Positions 1-9,186 of a stretch of DNA of 64,000 nt are shown here, piece after piece (the first letter of the stretch is position 1; each line of letters starts with the position of its first letter). A program made the translations under genes and the position numbers. The stretch is from Zarea fungicola. Its lineage: Eukaryota; Ascomycota; Sordariomycetes; Hypocreales; Cordycipitaceae. The stretch spans positions 56,958-120,957 of the forward strand of contig FWCC01000024.1 of assembly GCA_900169235.1 (NCBI GenBank). The letters are read 5' to 3'. The notes beneath the pieces are model-generated. The model saw nothing but the letters and a program-made list of their open reading frames with translations, ran no database searches and was not told the DNA's origin.

Positions 1-1401
1 ATCGGAATCGACCAGGAGAACGGCCTCGTCACCCGCATTTCCCCGCCTGTCGCGTCCCAGCAGCCCGGTCCCATGGCCCTCGGCGCCGCCGGCTCTCTCG
101 ACACCGCTGTTCAGGTCGCTGCTGCCACCGCCGAGATGCTCCAGCACTTTGGCATCAACATGAACTATGCCCCTGTCGGCGACATCAACTCGGAGCCCCT
201 CAACCCCGTCATTGGCGTCCGAAGCCCCGGTGACGAGCCCCAAAAGGTCGCCCAGTTTGCTTCCGCCTGCGCCAAGGGCATGCGCGAGAACAATGTCGTG
301 CCCTGCATCAAGCACTTCCCCGGCCACGGTGACACCGCCGTCGACTCCCACTACGGCCTGCCCTCCATTGACAAGTCCCGCGCCCAGCTCGACGCTGTCG
401 AGCTCGTGCCCTTCAAGCAGGCCGCCGCCGAGGGCATCGAGATGGTCATGACCGCCCACATTGCCATGCCCCAGCTCACCGGCACCGACAAGCCCTCGAC
501 CCTCTCGCCCCAGGTCATTGACATCCTGCGCAAGGAGTTTCAGTATAATGGCGTCATTATGACTGATTGCCTTGAGATGGACGGCATCCGCGCCACCTAC
601 GGCACCGTCGAGGGCGCCCTCCTCGCCCTGCAGGCCGGTGTCGACAATGTCATGATCTGCCACACCTACGACGTCCAGACCGCCGCCATTGACCGCGTCT
701 GCGCCGCCATTGACGCCGGTGAGCTCTCCGCCTCCCGCATCGACGAGTCCCTCCACCGTCTGAGCGCCCTCAAGGCCAAGTTTACCACCTGGGACCGCGC
801 CCTGCAGATTGGCACCGACGAGGCCCTGGCCGACATCAACGCCCGCGGCGCCAAGCTCGCCCACAAGGCCTACGCCGACGCCGCCACCGTGGTCCGCGTC
901 GATGCCGGCGTCCTCCCCGTGTCCACCACGGCCAGCACCGTCTTTGTCTCGCCCGGCCCGGACTTCCCCGTCGGCGGCGGCGCCGTCAACAGCGGCGACG
1001 CGGCCCACCCGACCCGCGTCGAGTGGGTGTCGAGCTCCTTTGGCGACGAGATTCGCTCGCACAATGCCTCGGCCGAGGAGATTCGCTACACGGACAAAGA
1101 CCTCTCCGACGACGAGTGGCGCAAGATTGACGCCGCCGAGGTCGTCATCCTGGCCACGCGCAACGCCCGCGAGGCGCCCTACCAGCAGAAGCTCGGTCTG
1201 GAGATTGCACAGCGCAGAGCAGGCAAGACTCTCATTAGCGTGGCCACCTGCGCGCCCTATGATTTCCTCGAGGAGCCGGCCGTCAAGAATGTCCTTGCCG
1301 TGTATGAGCCCACGCTCGAGGCGTTTCGCTCTGCCGTGGACATAATCTACGGTGTAGCTACGCCAAAGGGCAAGCTTCCCGTGGCCGAGAAGAAGGCTTA
1401 A
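1..1401 (+). CDS. GH3 beta-N-acetylhexosaminidase-like, 5'-truncated by window edge
   Basis: The reading frame is open from base 1 and ends at the TAA at 1399-1401, so the start and N-terminus lie upstream of the window. The first residues, IGIDQENGLVTR, are a GH3 catalytic-barrel motif. KHFPGHGDT followed by DSH is the loop typical of the NagZ-like GH3 branch, which uses a His/Asp pair as general acid/base. The nucleophile Asp is expected in IMTDCLEMDGI. About 180 C-terminal residues form the GH3 C-terminal domain. The likely reaction is release of terminal N-acetylglucosamine from chitin- or glycoprotein-derived oligosaccharides. Strong C/G preference at third codon positions suggests high expression. 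No intron is visible. The family call is firm; the exact substrate is inferred. Confidence 0.88.
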   Translation: MGIDQENGLVTRISPPVASQQPGPMALGAAGSLDTAVQVAAATAEMLQHFGINMNYAPVGDINSEPLNPVIGVRSPGDEPQKVAQFASACAKGMRENNVVPCIKHFPGHGDTAVDSHYGLPSIDKSRAQLDAVELVPFKQAAAEGIEMVMTAHIAMPQLTGTDKPSTLSPQVIDILRKEFQYNGVIMTDCLEMDGIRATYGTVEGALLALQAGVDNVMICHTYDVQTAAIDRVCAAIDAGELSASRIDESLHRLSALKAKFTTWDRALQIGTDEALADINARGAKLAHKAYADAATVVRVDAGVLPVSTTASTVFVSPGPDFPVGGGAVNSGDAAHPTRVEWVSSSFGDEIRSHNASAEEIRYTDKDLSDDEWRKIDAAEVVILATRNAREAPYQQKLGLEIAQRRAGKTLISVATCAPYDFLEEPAVKNVLAVYEPTLEAFRSAVDIIYGVATPKGKLPVAEKKA

Positions 1402-1421
1402 AAATAAATAAATAAGTAAAT

Positions 1422-1537
1422 AAACAACACTAGCATAATAATTTCAAATTTGATACCAGTATTATACGGGGAATATATCAGTAAAAAAATAAATGAACAA
1501 CACTGGCATAATTTGATGCCAGTCTTATACGGAGCAA
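1422..1537. repeat. Imperfect direct duplication in 3' intergenic spacer
   Basis: Two diverged copies are visible, about 1422-1472 and 1495-1537. Both contain AACAACACTRGCATAAT, then TTTGATRCCAGT and TTATACGG. They sit between the convergent GH3 and Zn2Cys6 genes. Copy 1 has an extra AATTTCAAA-like insertion relative to copy 2. No function is inferred. Confidence 0.6.
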
Positions 1538-1592
1538 TTTGGTTTCTTTTTCCCCAGTCTTTCCTTCTTCTTCCTCCTCTTCTTCTTTCCCT

Positions 1593-4109
1593 TTACTTTG
1601 TTTCACCAACAGCCAAGGTATTCCAAAGCTGAAAGTCAAACATGTCCCCGCCCGCCCCAGTACCAGTAAAGTCCATGGCCAGAAGCTCATCAATGTCGAA
1701 ATCAGCACCCATGACCACATCTCCACTGCCATTGACATTGAGACCGACGCTGCTCGCAGACAGTCTCTCCACCGCGTTTTCCATGTGCCCCTTTACCGAG
1801 CCCAGCCACGGCGGCATCATCTTTTGCGCCTCCTTTGCCGGCTTCTCCCCCTTCTCCAGCTCCCGCAGCTGTGTAATCATGAGCATAGTAAGCCCATACG
1901 CCTTGACGCGCGGGCTGCCTTGCTCGATGCGTTGGAGGAGCGCATCGACAATCTTTTGCAGCGTCGCAAAGATCTGCTCACGATCGGGTTTGGAGTGGTT
2001 GCGCGGTGATGGTAGTGGTGGTTGTTGAGGGTCAGGTTCCTGGTACCGTTCCGGCAAAGCAGAACGACAAGGCTCCCCGAAGGAGAGAGGACTGATAGGG
2101 CGGCCCAGAGCAGAGCTCTGCCAACGCACGAAGTAAGGGACACGACTAACAATGGGCCATTCATCGTAAAATGGGTTTGGGGTAATTGGGAGTGTATGGA
2201 CGGCAGGCGGTTCCTCTGCGAGCTGCATGCGGATCTCCAGGCCGAGCATCGTGGTGATTTCGAGAGACAGAGGCGCCTTGGTGGCGCCAGTGGCGTTGGC
2301 GAACAAGTTGGCGAGGCGGCGGTGATGAGTATCAGACGGGGATACGGGGGTGGATGTAGATGTGCTTGGTCTGTCTGGGCCTGGTGGCAGGATGGAGACG
2401 TACGAGGCAATGGCCATGGCATTCCTGAAGCAAAATGTCTGGGAGATTGAACATTCTGTGTCGTCGGGCCGCTGGAGAAGGAACTGGCGGTGGAGGCGGA
2501 GCATGTGTAAGCGAAAGTGAATATCAAGGAAGACGTGGTGAAACCTGGTAACGAGAGTGGATGACAGATGGGTTTTAAAGAACTGGAAGAGCCGCTTCTG
2601 CGCGTCCGTTATCTTCGTGCAGAGCTGATGCGTGTCCGCGTAGACGAGCTCCTTGACGCTGTGGAGTTGCTGCACCGCCCTGAGACGAACAGGACGACTT
2701 TGGAGCAGCAGACGCTGCAGTGATGAATCCGTCAGCTTGCCGTCAGGCTTCGGCGTAAAGACGGCGTCCGATGCCGCACCGGGCACCATGTCCTTGTCGT
2801 TGAGGTTCGCCGGTGGTTTGGTATCACAGCAGTCTCCATCAATCGACACATGCATGGGACTGTCCATGGCTGCCAAAAGACTCAGCTCGCGCACCGTCGC
2901 CCATAGCCGCCGCTGCATCTCAGCTTGGAACGGCGCCACGCTGGGGAACCGATCCGGGTCCCGGTGCAAGCCCACGGAAAAGGCCATCTGCAGCAGCGAC
3001 CCGGACGACACCCACCCCCGGCCCAAGCCTGTCATTTGGCGCGCCAGCTGGAAGAGGCACGCAATCTGTATGCCTTCAAGTGTAAAGGTAGACCTTTCAA
3101 TCGGACCGTTAAGCCACCACTGCGCGGCATAGATCCAGGTTCGGCCCTGCCGCTCCATGACGGCCAGTTCGCCGTCTTGGTCACTGAGACCGGCTCCAAG
3201 GGCCAGGACGAGGACCAGCTCCATCCGAAAAGCTACGCGACTCGCCAATGGATTCTGCCAAAACGCTTCATACTCTTTATAAAAAGAAGGCACGTGTAGA
3301 ATGCGATACATTTTCTCATAGGTGGCCATGTACGTATCCACAAGTTCATCACACCTCGTTCTGTTGGGAATCGTGGAGAGCAGATCGGGCACTGGCTCCT
3401 GGAGCACCGGCATCTCAGCCTGCTTGATAATTCCTCGCTTTGTCGAGACGGCTTGTTGCTCTTTGGCAAAGCCATCTTTGGGGAGGATGTCGAAGCTGAC
3501 CTCGACGTCCTTCATGCCCACGGTGCCAGTTTTCAGCTACAAGTTTAGTGTCAGCTGCGTATACTTTTCGTTTCTTTCTTTTTTTAAAAAAGGAGAAAAC
3601 TATAGGTAGGGGTTTTATGGGCAACTCACAAGTTTCAGAGTGTGAATCCAATGGTTCGCGCCGTACACCTTATTTTTGGTTGCCGTCTGTCGCAACTTTG
3701 GGGTGGCTGGCGCAACTCGTGTACTCGCGGTCGGCGTTGCCCCTTTTTTATTTGACTGGGATGCCTCCTTTGGCTTCAGTGAGTCAATTTGGGTCTGGAG
3801 TTGATTGACCTGCTGTTGAAGCTGCGCCATATCCGATACAGTCGCCCAAGGTGAGCTCTCCAGATGAGCCATCGTAGATATAGGCGGTGCTGTCACTGTC
3901 CCTCCAGCCACAATCTCGGGCGACGGCCTCGGAGAAGGCAGCCGGACTGTATCTGCCGCATAGATGCATGTCGGCGTCGCTCGGGCTTTCTGACACGGAC
4001 CGCAGGGACTCTTTTGATCGCACCGCACCTTGCGCGCCCTGCATGGCTCACAGCTCTTGGCTGGGCGTCGGCGTCGTTTCATGGAATGTGTGTCTGCAAG
4101 CTCTGCCAT
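1593..4109 (-). CDS. Zn2Cys6 transcription factor with fungal-specific TF domain
   Basis: Two exons, 4109..3630 and 3536..1593. The intron 3629..3537 starts GTGAGT and ends TAG, with branch-like CTGAC; both exons join in phase 0. The product is about 807 aa. Near residue 20 it carries the binuclear zinc cluster CEPCRARKVRC, then CGPCQKARATPTC (C-x2-C-x6-C-x5-C-x2-C-x8-C), preceded by a basic KRRRR stretch. A coiled-coil-like linker (LQQQVNQLQTQIDSLK) follows, as usual for dimer formation. The middle (RTRCDELVDTYMATYEKMYRILHVPSF) is the start of the fungal_trans middle homology region. It is a nuclear regulator expected to bind CGG triplets. Its own promoter holds two CGG-N15-CCG palindromes, so autoregulation is possible. 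Target genes are unknown. Confidence 0.87.
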
Positions 4110-4249
4110 ACTGATGAAATTATGTCAATTTGTCCGAGATGAGTTGAATTGCAAAGATGAAAAATAGTTTTGCTGAAAAGTCCGAACAAATTTGAAGAAA
4201 TACTCGGATGTTGATGAAGGTGTACATGTAAATGTATATTTAGAAACAT

Positions 4250-4312
4250 CGGACAATTCAGAATTGTCCGAGGTTTTGGAGGACCAAAGTTCGGACAATT
4301 CGGGTCTGTCCG
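4250..4312. promoter_or_regulatory. Twin CGG-N15-CCG palindromes, candidate Zn2Cys6 operators
   Basis: Site 1 at 4250-4270 and site 2 at 4292-4312 both begin CGGACAATTC and end TGTCCG, giving CGG-N15-CCG with almost perfect dyad symmetry. Site 2 extends to 11-bp arms (AAGTTCGGACA / TGTCCGAACTT). Related half-sites lie at 4131-4137, 4180-4187 and 4203-4208. They lie 22-200 bp upstream of the start codon of the Zn2Cys6 regulator. Inverted CGG triplets are the known target type of this protein family. Confidence 0.6.
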
Positions 4313-4472
4313 AACTTGGCCCAGCCTCGTCACTTGGTAGCCCAATGGGCAAATTGTGGTAAATTTGGCGCAGTACATATGGCACCATCATTTAATCTAA
4401 ATTAAATTTACTCTAATCTATTCCAGGATTAATCCATACGTCATTGCCCATGTATTTTTAGTAGCTCGCAAG

Positions 4473-4528
4473 CTATATTTATCGATCGTGCAGTGACAGC
4501 CTATATTTATCGACCATGCAGCGACAGC
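4473..4528. repeat. Two-copy 28-bp tandem repeat
   Basis: Copies 4473-4500 and 4501-4528 share CTATATTTATCGA and GACAGC. They differ at only three positions, all C/T or G/A transitions. Confidence 0.75.
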
Positions 4529-4973
4529 CTATTCTTGCGTGCCATTTTTGGAAACTCGGATACAACGTTCGGGAATTTCCACATGGCCGGGAGAACTCTA
4601 GCCGTCCGAATTCGACAGTGAATCCATCTGTCTCGGTAGTGCCCGCAGCGTGGTGGCTGAACTGATCAAACGAAACCGATTTAGGCTCGGATAACCTAAT
4701 CGTAAACCTTCATAATTGGCGATTGAAACTGCAAGCAGCAGCATCGCCGCAACAACCCGCGAGCTACGCATCCCCGGGAGTCGGTGCGAGTAGGCTGAGC
4801 AGAGTATACGAATGCGAGCCGGGCTTGAATTTGCCCGACATTAGATGCGAATACTACGACGCAATATTTCTATTGTCATGAAGCAAAGATCTTGTCGGGC
4901 GCGGATGAATATGGACATTACTCTCTCAGCCTGATTCACAAGAGTGGTTGAAGCTGTAGAAGCAGTGGACGTG

Positions 4974-4980
4974 TATAAAT
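4974..4980 (+). promoter_or_regulatory. TATA box for secreted lipase gene
   Basis: TATAAAT lies 100 bp upstream of the lipase ATG, followed by a CAATC/CATTC-containing leader. Position and sequence fit a core promoter. Confidence 0.5.
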
Positions 4981-5079
4981 ACAATAGTTGGGAATGTGAC
5001 TTGAGCAGACAGCACAATCCATCATTCAATCTATATTCATACTTTAAAAATTCCACAATTTCTGCAATTTAAATCCACT

Positions 5080-6462
5080 ATGCGACTACAACTGCCCGAA
5101 CTGTTACTCGCGTCAATTGGTGTCGCCATTGCGAAACAAGTGGCAAGCTTTGATGTCTCAGAGCAGGTAGCAGAGAGCCATGGATGTGGCACGCAATGCC
5201 AGGCGACAATTAACAAGACGCTCGAATTCGATAGAGCCTCTTTTGGTCTTGATTTTGACCTCGATTTTTATGCAACTGCAGCCAACTTTTCCGGTTCCAA
5301 GCCAGGCGATCTGCTCAAACTCGCACCCGTCGACTCGGCGGCCATCAACGTGAAGCCAGGCACTACCGTCTACCGCATCCAATATACTTCAACCGATCTA
5401 GACGGCTCCCCGGTACCCGTTACTGGCTTCTTGGCTTTGCCATATGCACCCTTTGGGACGGAGCGCCAGGACGGCACGCACAAACGGTCTGTTTACAATC
5501 TTGTCGCCTACGCACACGGAACAAGTGGCCTCTACCAAGGCTGCGCCCCGTCCAACGGACCTGCGTTTTTCGACTATGACACCTGGAAGCCTCTCGTGGA
5601 CAGAGGGTATGCCGTCGTGGCGACAGACTACGCTGGTCTGGGCAACAATTACACAGATCACAAATATTGCAGCTTCTCCGCCCAGGCATCGGATGTGTAC
5701 TACTCGGCGCAGGCTGTCCGACAGGCCTTTGGGCACGTCCTCTCTACGAGCTGGGTCAGCTTTGGCCACTCGCAGGGCGGCGGCGCCGTGTGGAAAATGG
5801 CCGAGAGCGCACTCGTCCGCAACGACACGACGTACCTCGGCACAGTGGCCATTGGGCCGGTGACCTACCTGGACATGGTGTTTAGCCATGAAGGCGAGAG
5901 GGGTTTGCTCCTTAGCCACCTCGCCATGCTCGGCATTGCCATGGAGCGGTCTATCCCTGGGTATCGCGAGAACCTGCTCACCGAGGTGTTGCGCGACAGG
6001 GTCCGCATGTCCGAGGACGCGCAGATGTGTGCCGTGAGCCAGCTCGCGCTCTCGTTTGACCTCTCGGTCAACGAAACATACTCACCTGCTGGACTCCATG
6101 CATCCAGGGATGCCATCCTCACGTGGCAGAACCGAGAGGCACCAGCCCTGCCTGGCCACAGGTCGCCGACACCCATTCTGGTCATTCAGCCACTCAACGA
6201 CACAACGACGCCGGCAGACATTACGGAGCGGGCTTTTGAGAGCGCGTGCCGCAGCGGGAATGAGGTGCAGTTGAGTTTGTATCCGGGACTGGAACATACG
6301 CCTTCCACGGCAGCGAGCTTGGCTGAGTGGATTGGCTGGATTGATGACCGGTTTGCAGGCAAAGGCGTGAGGAGCGAGAAGGGAAGGAAGTGCACGAAAG
6401 TTACGAGAGTGCCCTTTGATAATGGGCACTTTTACTCGCCCCCAGAGTTGCCGCCATTTTAA
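5080..6462 (+). CDS. Secreted lipase / alpha-beta hydrolase (secretory lipase family)
   Basis: A single-exon protein of 460 aa. Residues 1-18 form a signal peptide (hydrophobic LLLASIGVAIA), so the enzyme is probably secreted. The nucleophile elbow is GHSQGG with Ser231. A catalytic Asp at D374 (QPLNDTTTP) and His at H406 (GLEHTP) complete the triad. AYAHGTSG near residue 145 supplies the oxyanion-hole region. This layout matches the fungal/actinobacterial secretory lipase (LIP) family, which hydrolyses acylglycerols or other esters. Several N-glycosylation sequons (NKT, NFS, NYT, NDT) support secretion. The first ATG of the frame was chosen because it begins the signal peptide. It is divergent from the Zn2Cys6 regulator at 1593-4109, so co-regulation is possible. 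Substrate is not determined. Confidence 0.85.
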   Translation: MRLQLPELLLASIGVAIAKQVASFDVSEQVAESHGCGTQCQATINKTLEFDRASFGLDFDLDFYATAANFSGSKPGDLLKLAPVDSAAINVKPGTTVYRIQYTSTDLDGSPVPVTGFLALPYAPFGTERQDGTHKRSVYNLVAYAHGTSGLYQGCAPSNGPAFFDYDTWKPLVDRGYAVVATDYAGLGNNYTDHKYCSFSAQASDVYYSAQAVRQAFGHVLSTSWVSFGHSQGGGAVWKMAESALVRNDTTYLGTVAIGPVTYLDMVFSHEGERGLLLSHLAMLGIAMERSIPGYRENLLTEVLRDRVRMSEDAQMCAVSQLALSFDLSVNETYSPAGLHASRDAILTWQNREAPALPGHRSPTPILVIQPLNDTTTPADITERAFESACRSGNEVQLSLYPGLEHTPSTAASLAEWIGWIDDRFAGKGVRSEKGRKCTKVTRVPFDNGHFYSPPELPPF

Positions 6463-6834
6463 AGGCAGTTTGGATTCATGTATTGAGCACATAGACTCGA
6501 CGGATGTGTTGCCCGTGGCTGCATGCTTCCTTTAATCGCTGCCAACCAACATATCAGTTTACCAAGGAATGCTTTAAAATATAGAAATAATTAGATAAGG
6601 ATGTAGTTACATAATATATATATTACATCATAATTTATCTCCATAGCTAAATACTGTTGTTAGATAATTTGTTTCTCTACTCCATGTCTATGAGCGTCTC
6701 CCTGTCAAGATGACATTTACAGCGATATCATGCATTAGGGCCAAGAGTGGCAACGTGTGGTGATGCGCCATCATTGCGAGTTTAACTAAATACGGGCTCA
6801 AGTTCTAATTCGGCAGTCACCTCCATAATGCATA
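6463..6834. other. Intergenic spacer between convergent genes
   Basis: AT-rich (TATATATATTACATC near 6617) and without a supportable gene. It holds the 3' ends of the lipase and Egh16-like transcripts. Confidence 0.5.
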
Positions 6835-7904
6835 TCACTCCATATCCTCCAGTCCCTCGTCCATGCGCTTCTTCATACGGTACGCGACGGCCCGCTTACG
6901 CGCAGTTTCACTTTGAGTGAAGAAGCCAGCACCGCCAAAGGGACCAGCAGCTGCATTATTGCGAATTCGAACAAAGCACACATTCTTGAGACCGGCAACC
7001 TCGCCTCGGCAGACAGTGCCCTCGGATAATTTAATCTTCATGTTGAAATTGGTGTTTGTTGCAAGAGATAGGCCGACAAAACCATCACCTGGGACCTGTT
7101 GGAGAACTTTGACCGATTTGAATGCCCTGTAGTCTGTACCTGCTGATGTCGAATCAACTGCCGCCAACATTGGCCCGGGACCATCTTCATTAATCTGGAG
7201 TAGATTAGCTTATAGCCCTTCTTGATAATTACTGCTGCTGAATTTATAGCCCAACTCACCTGTCGATATACCAGAATAAGTTCCCCGTTGTCGTTGGTAG
7301 TAGGCAGGCCATCGGTTTTCCCTTTGCCTGCGGAATCGCCGACGATGGTCTCCACCGGATAACTGGTCCTCTTGCCACCGAAGCCCAAAAATCCAACGAG
7401 AGGAAGCGAAATAATACTTTGTCTGGAAAATAGCGCAGTGATGCGGCTAACGTGCTCCTCGCGACGGCGCTTCCTACCGGACTCGATGGGATCTTCCTTG
7501 CCGGTGGGCTTACGTCCGCCAGTATAGCGCGGCGCCTGGCCTAGTCCCATGTACTCCCCGATGACTGCATCAGGTTTGCAATCGCCTCCACCTTGGGTCC
7601 AGCCAAGAGCTCCATGTTTGCCAGTACTTATCTCGTGGTCGCGAATGATTGCAGTGTCAGCTTGAGCACCACAGGCATTGACGATGCAGTCCCGAGGAGT
7701 GCCATCCAGTACTAGAAGAGTAACGTTAACGTTTATTGCGCTTGATGATTGACAAGGATGACAATGCCAATAGAGGTCCGAGGGCCTGTAGCTCTTACCA
7801 CATGCACCGGGAGCAGTCACGCCATTTGCTCCTTCTACCTTCAACAGAACACCATGAGCGTTCGCGCTGACGGCTAGAAGTGAAGTGAAGAAAAGCAGTT
7901 GCAT
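6835..7904 (-). CDS. Egh16-like secreted protein (gEgh16/MAS3 family)
   Basis: Three exons: 7904..7799, 7711..7260 and 7194..6835. The introns are 7798..7712 (GTAAGA..TAG) and 7259..7195 (GTGAGT..CAG). The product is about 305 aa. Residues 1-16 are a signal peptide, giving a mature protein beginning HGVLLKVEGANG. Family hallmarks are VLDGTPRDC, ACGAQADTAIIRD, INEDGPGP, VPGDGFVGLSLAT and AGPFGG, ending with a basic ARKRAVAYRMKKR tail. Proteins of this family are secreted and linked to early host infection in plant and insect pathogens; the biochemical activity is unknown. Here it may act at the hyphal surface or on a host or prey. The upstream in-frame Met at 8063 was rejected because it would bury the signal peptide. 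Confidence 0.85.
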
Positions 7905-9186
7905 TTTAGAACCTTTCAGCACTTTGCTCGTATAGTTGTAGAAGATAGAAACTAGGCTGCGACAGCAATCTGTGCGGCTCTGCAACAGTGGAGGTATGAA
8001 GGCAGGACCAGTTGAGGTGCTATCGTGGTGACTAAACACGGGAGTTTTTTTGTCAGTTGCCATGATTTAGATGCGCTGTTACTCTCCGCATGCGAGTAAT
8101 AGATAGCGCCTTGATGATACTTACAATAACTCTGCGATTTCTATCTGGAGTCTTGTTGATATTGCTACACTGGAGTGAACAGGATCGGGCATAACAAAAA
8201 CCTGAAAACAAGAAGGTGCGAACTCTTTTATACGAAAAGCGCGGAGAAATAAGACAAGTCGAGCATTGTTTTATGATTAAGACAACAGTCTAGGAATTAA
8301 ACTTGGAGGCATATGATCCTCTCACTCCAGTTTTCGAGGTGTCCTGCAAGACATAATGTGGTGACTTATCCAACTTTGGACGCTACTTCGGACAGCGCTC
8401 GGTACCATATTTATGTCTTGGCCGTTGCGCGGCTTGTACGCCATTTCCTTTTACTGCTAACTATCGCACTGTAGCGTCTCCACCGAAGATAGGGCGCAGA
8501 GTATATTCTGATCTACGTATGTCTCAGACAATTTTCCCTCTTCCTGTCTTCTCTCGTTTCCCTTTTGGCCTTTGGCGGTAATCGCGCTTTGCGTCTGCCC
8601 AAGGTCGTTGACCATGTCACCCATTCACTTAACTGATCATATTACTTTAATGCGGGCTGTTGCGTCCTGCGCTACCAACTTTCCCTTCTCTATGGGTTGC
8701 AAGCCTCGCACCACCTCTTTAGAAAGCTGATAATCATGATTATCCTAGATGTCGTCAAAAACTGTAGAGCAGCCGAGGCCATGTCATGAGTTGAGGACCC
8801 TTTTTTTTCTTTCCTTTTTTTCGGAAACTAGTAAACGTTTTGTTTCGGTCGTCTGTCTGTCTTTAATGGTGGCGCTATGACCATTCTCGTACGATTTTCT
8901 GCCGTCTTTGCTAACAAGGTAGAACATATTTGATGCAGGTAAATAATTTATGGCTGCGAAATAAATGGATGTGTATAGTGTGGGTGGCTCAAATTGTCTA
9001 TCCTGACGAATACGTTAGCGATGTTTGAATGCTTGCCGTTAATCGCGACCGGCGTAGCAGGACGCCGAGCAATGGTATCGAAAGTGGGCAAATCGCCATG
9101 TTCTGAGGTTCATACAACTATATACGCATTATTATTCCATGTCCTTACTATTAATAGCATCAAGGTGATTGAGTAAGAAAGAAAGA
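7905..9186. other. Intergenic region upstream of Egh16-like gene
   Basis: About 1.3 kb with no supportable gene on either strand. It includes pyrimidine-rich tracts near 8520-8575 and 8800-8820. It carries the promoter of the Egh16-like gene and the 3' flank of the next regulator. Confidence 0.5.

Larger units (their letters stand above)
4110..5079. other. Divergent intergenic region, regulator / secreted lipase
   Basis: No gene is seen. It holds the CGG palindromes (4250-4312), a 28-bp tandem repeat (4473-4528) and a TATA box for the lipase. It is AT-rich from 4380 to 4500. Confidence 0.6.

Noticed and set aside
7905..8063. N-terminal extension of the Egh16-like gene
   Set aside because: It would place the signal peptide at residue 54; the Met at 7904 starts a clean secretory signal.
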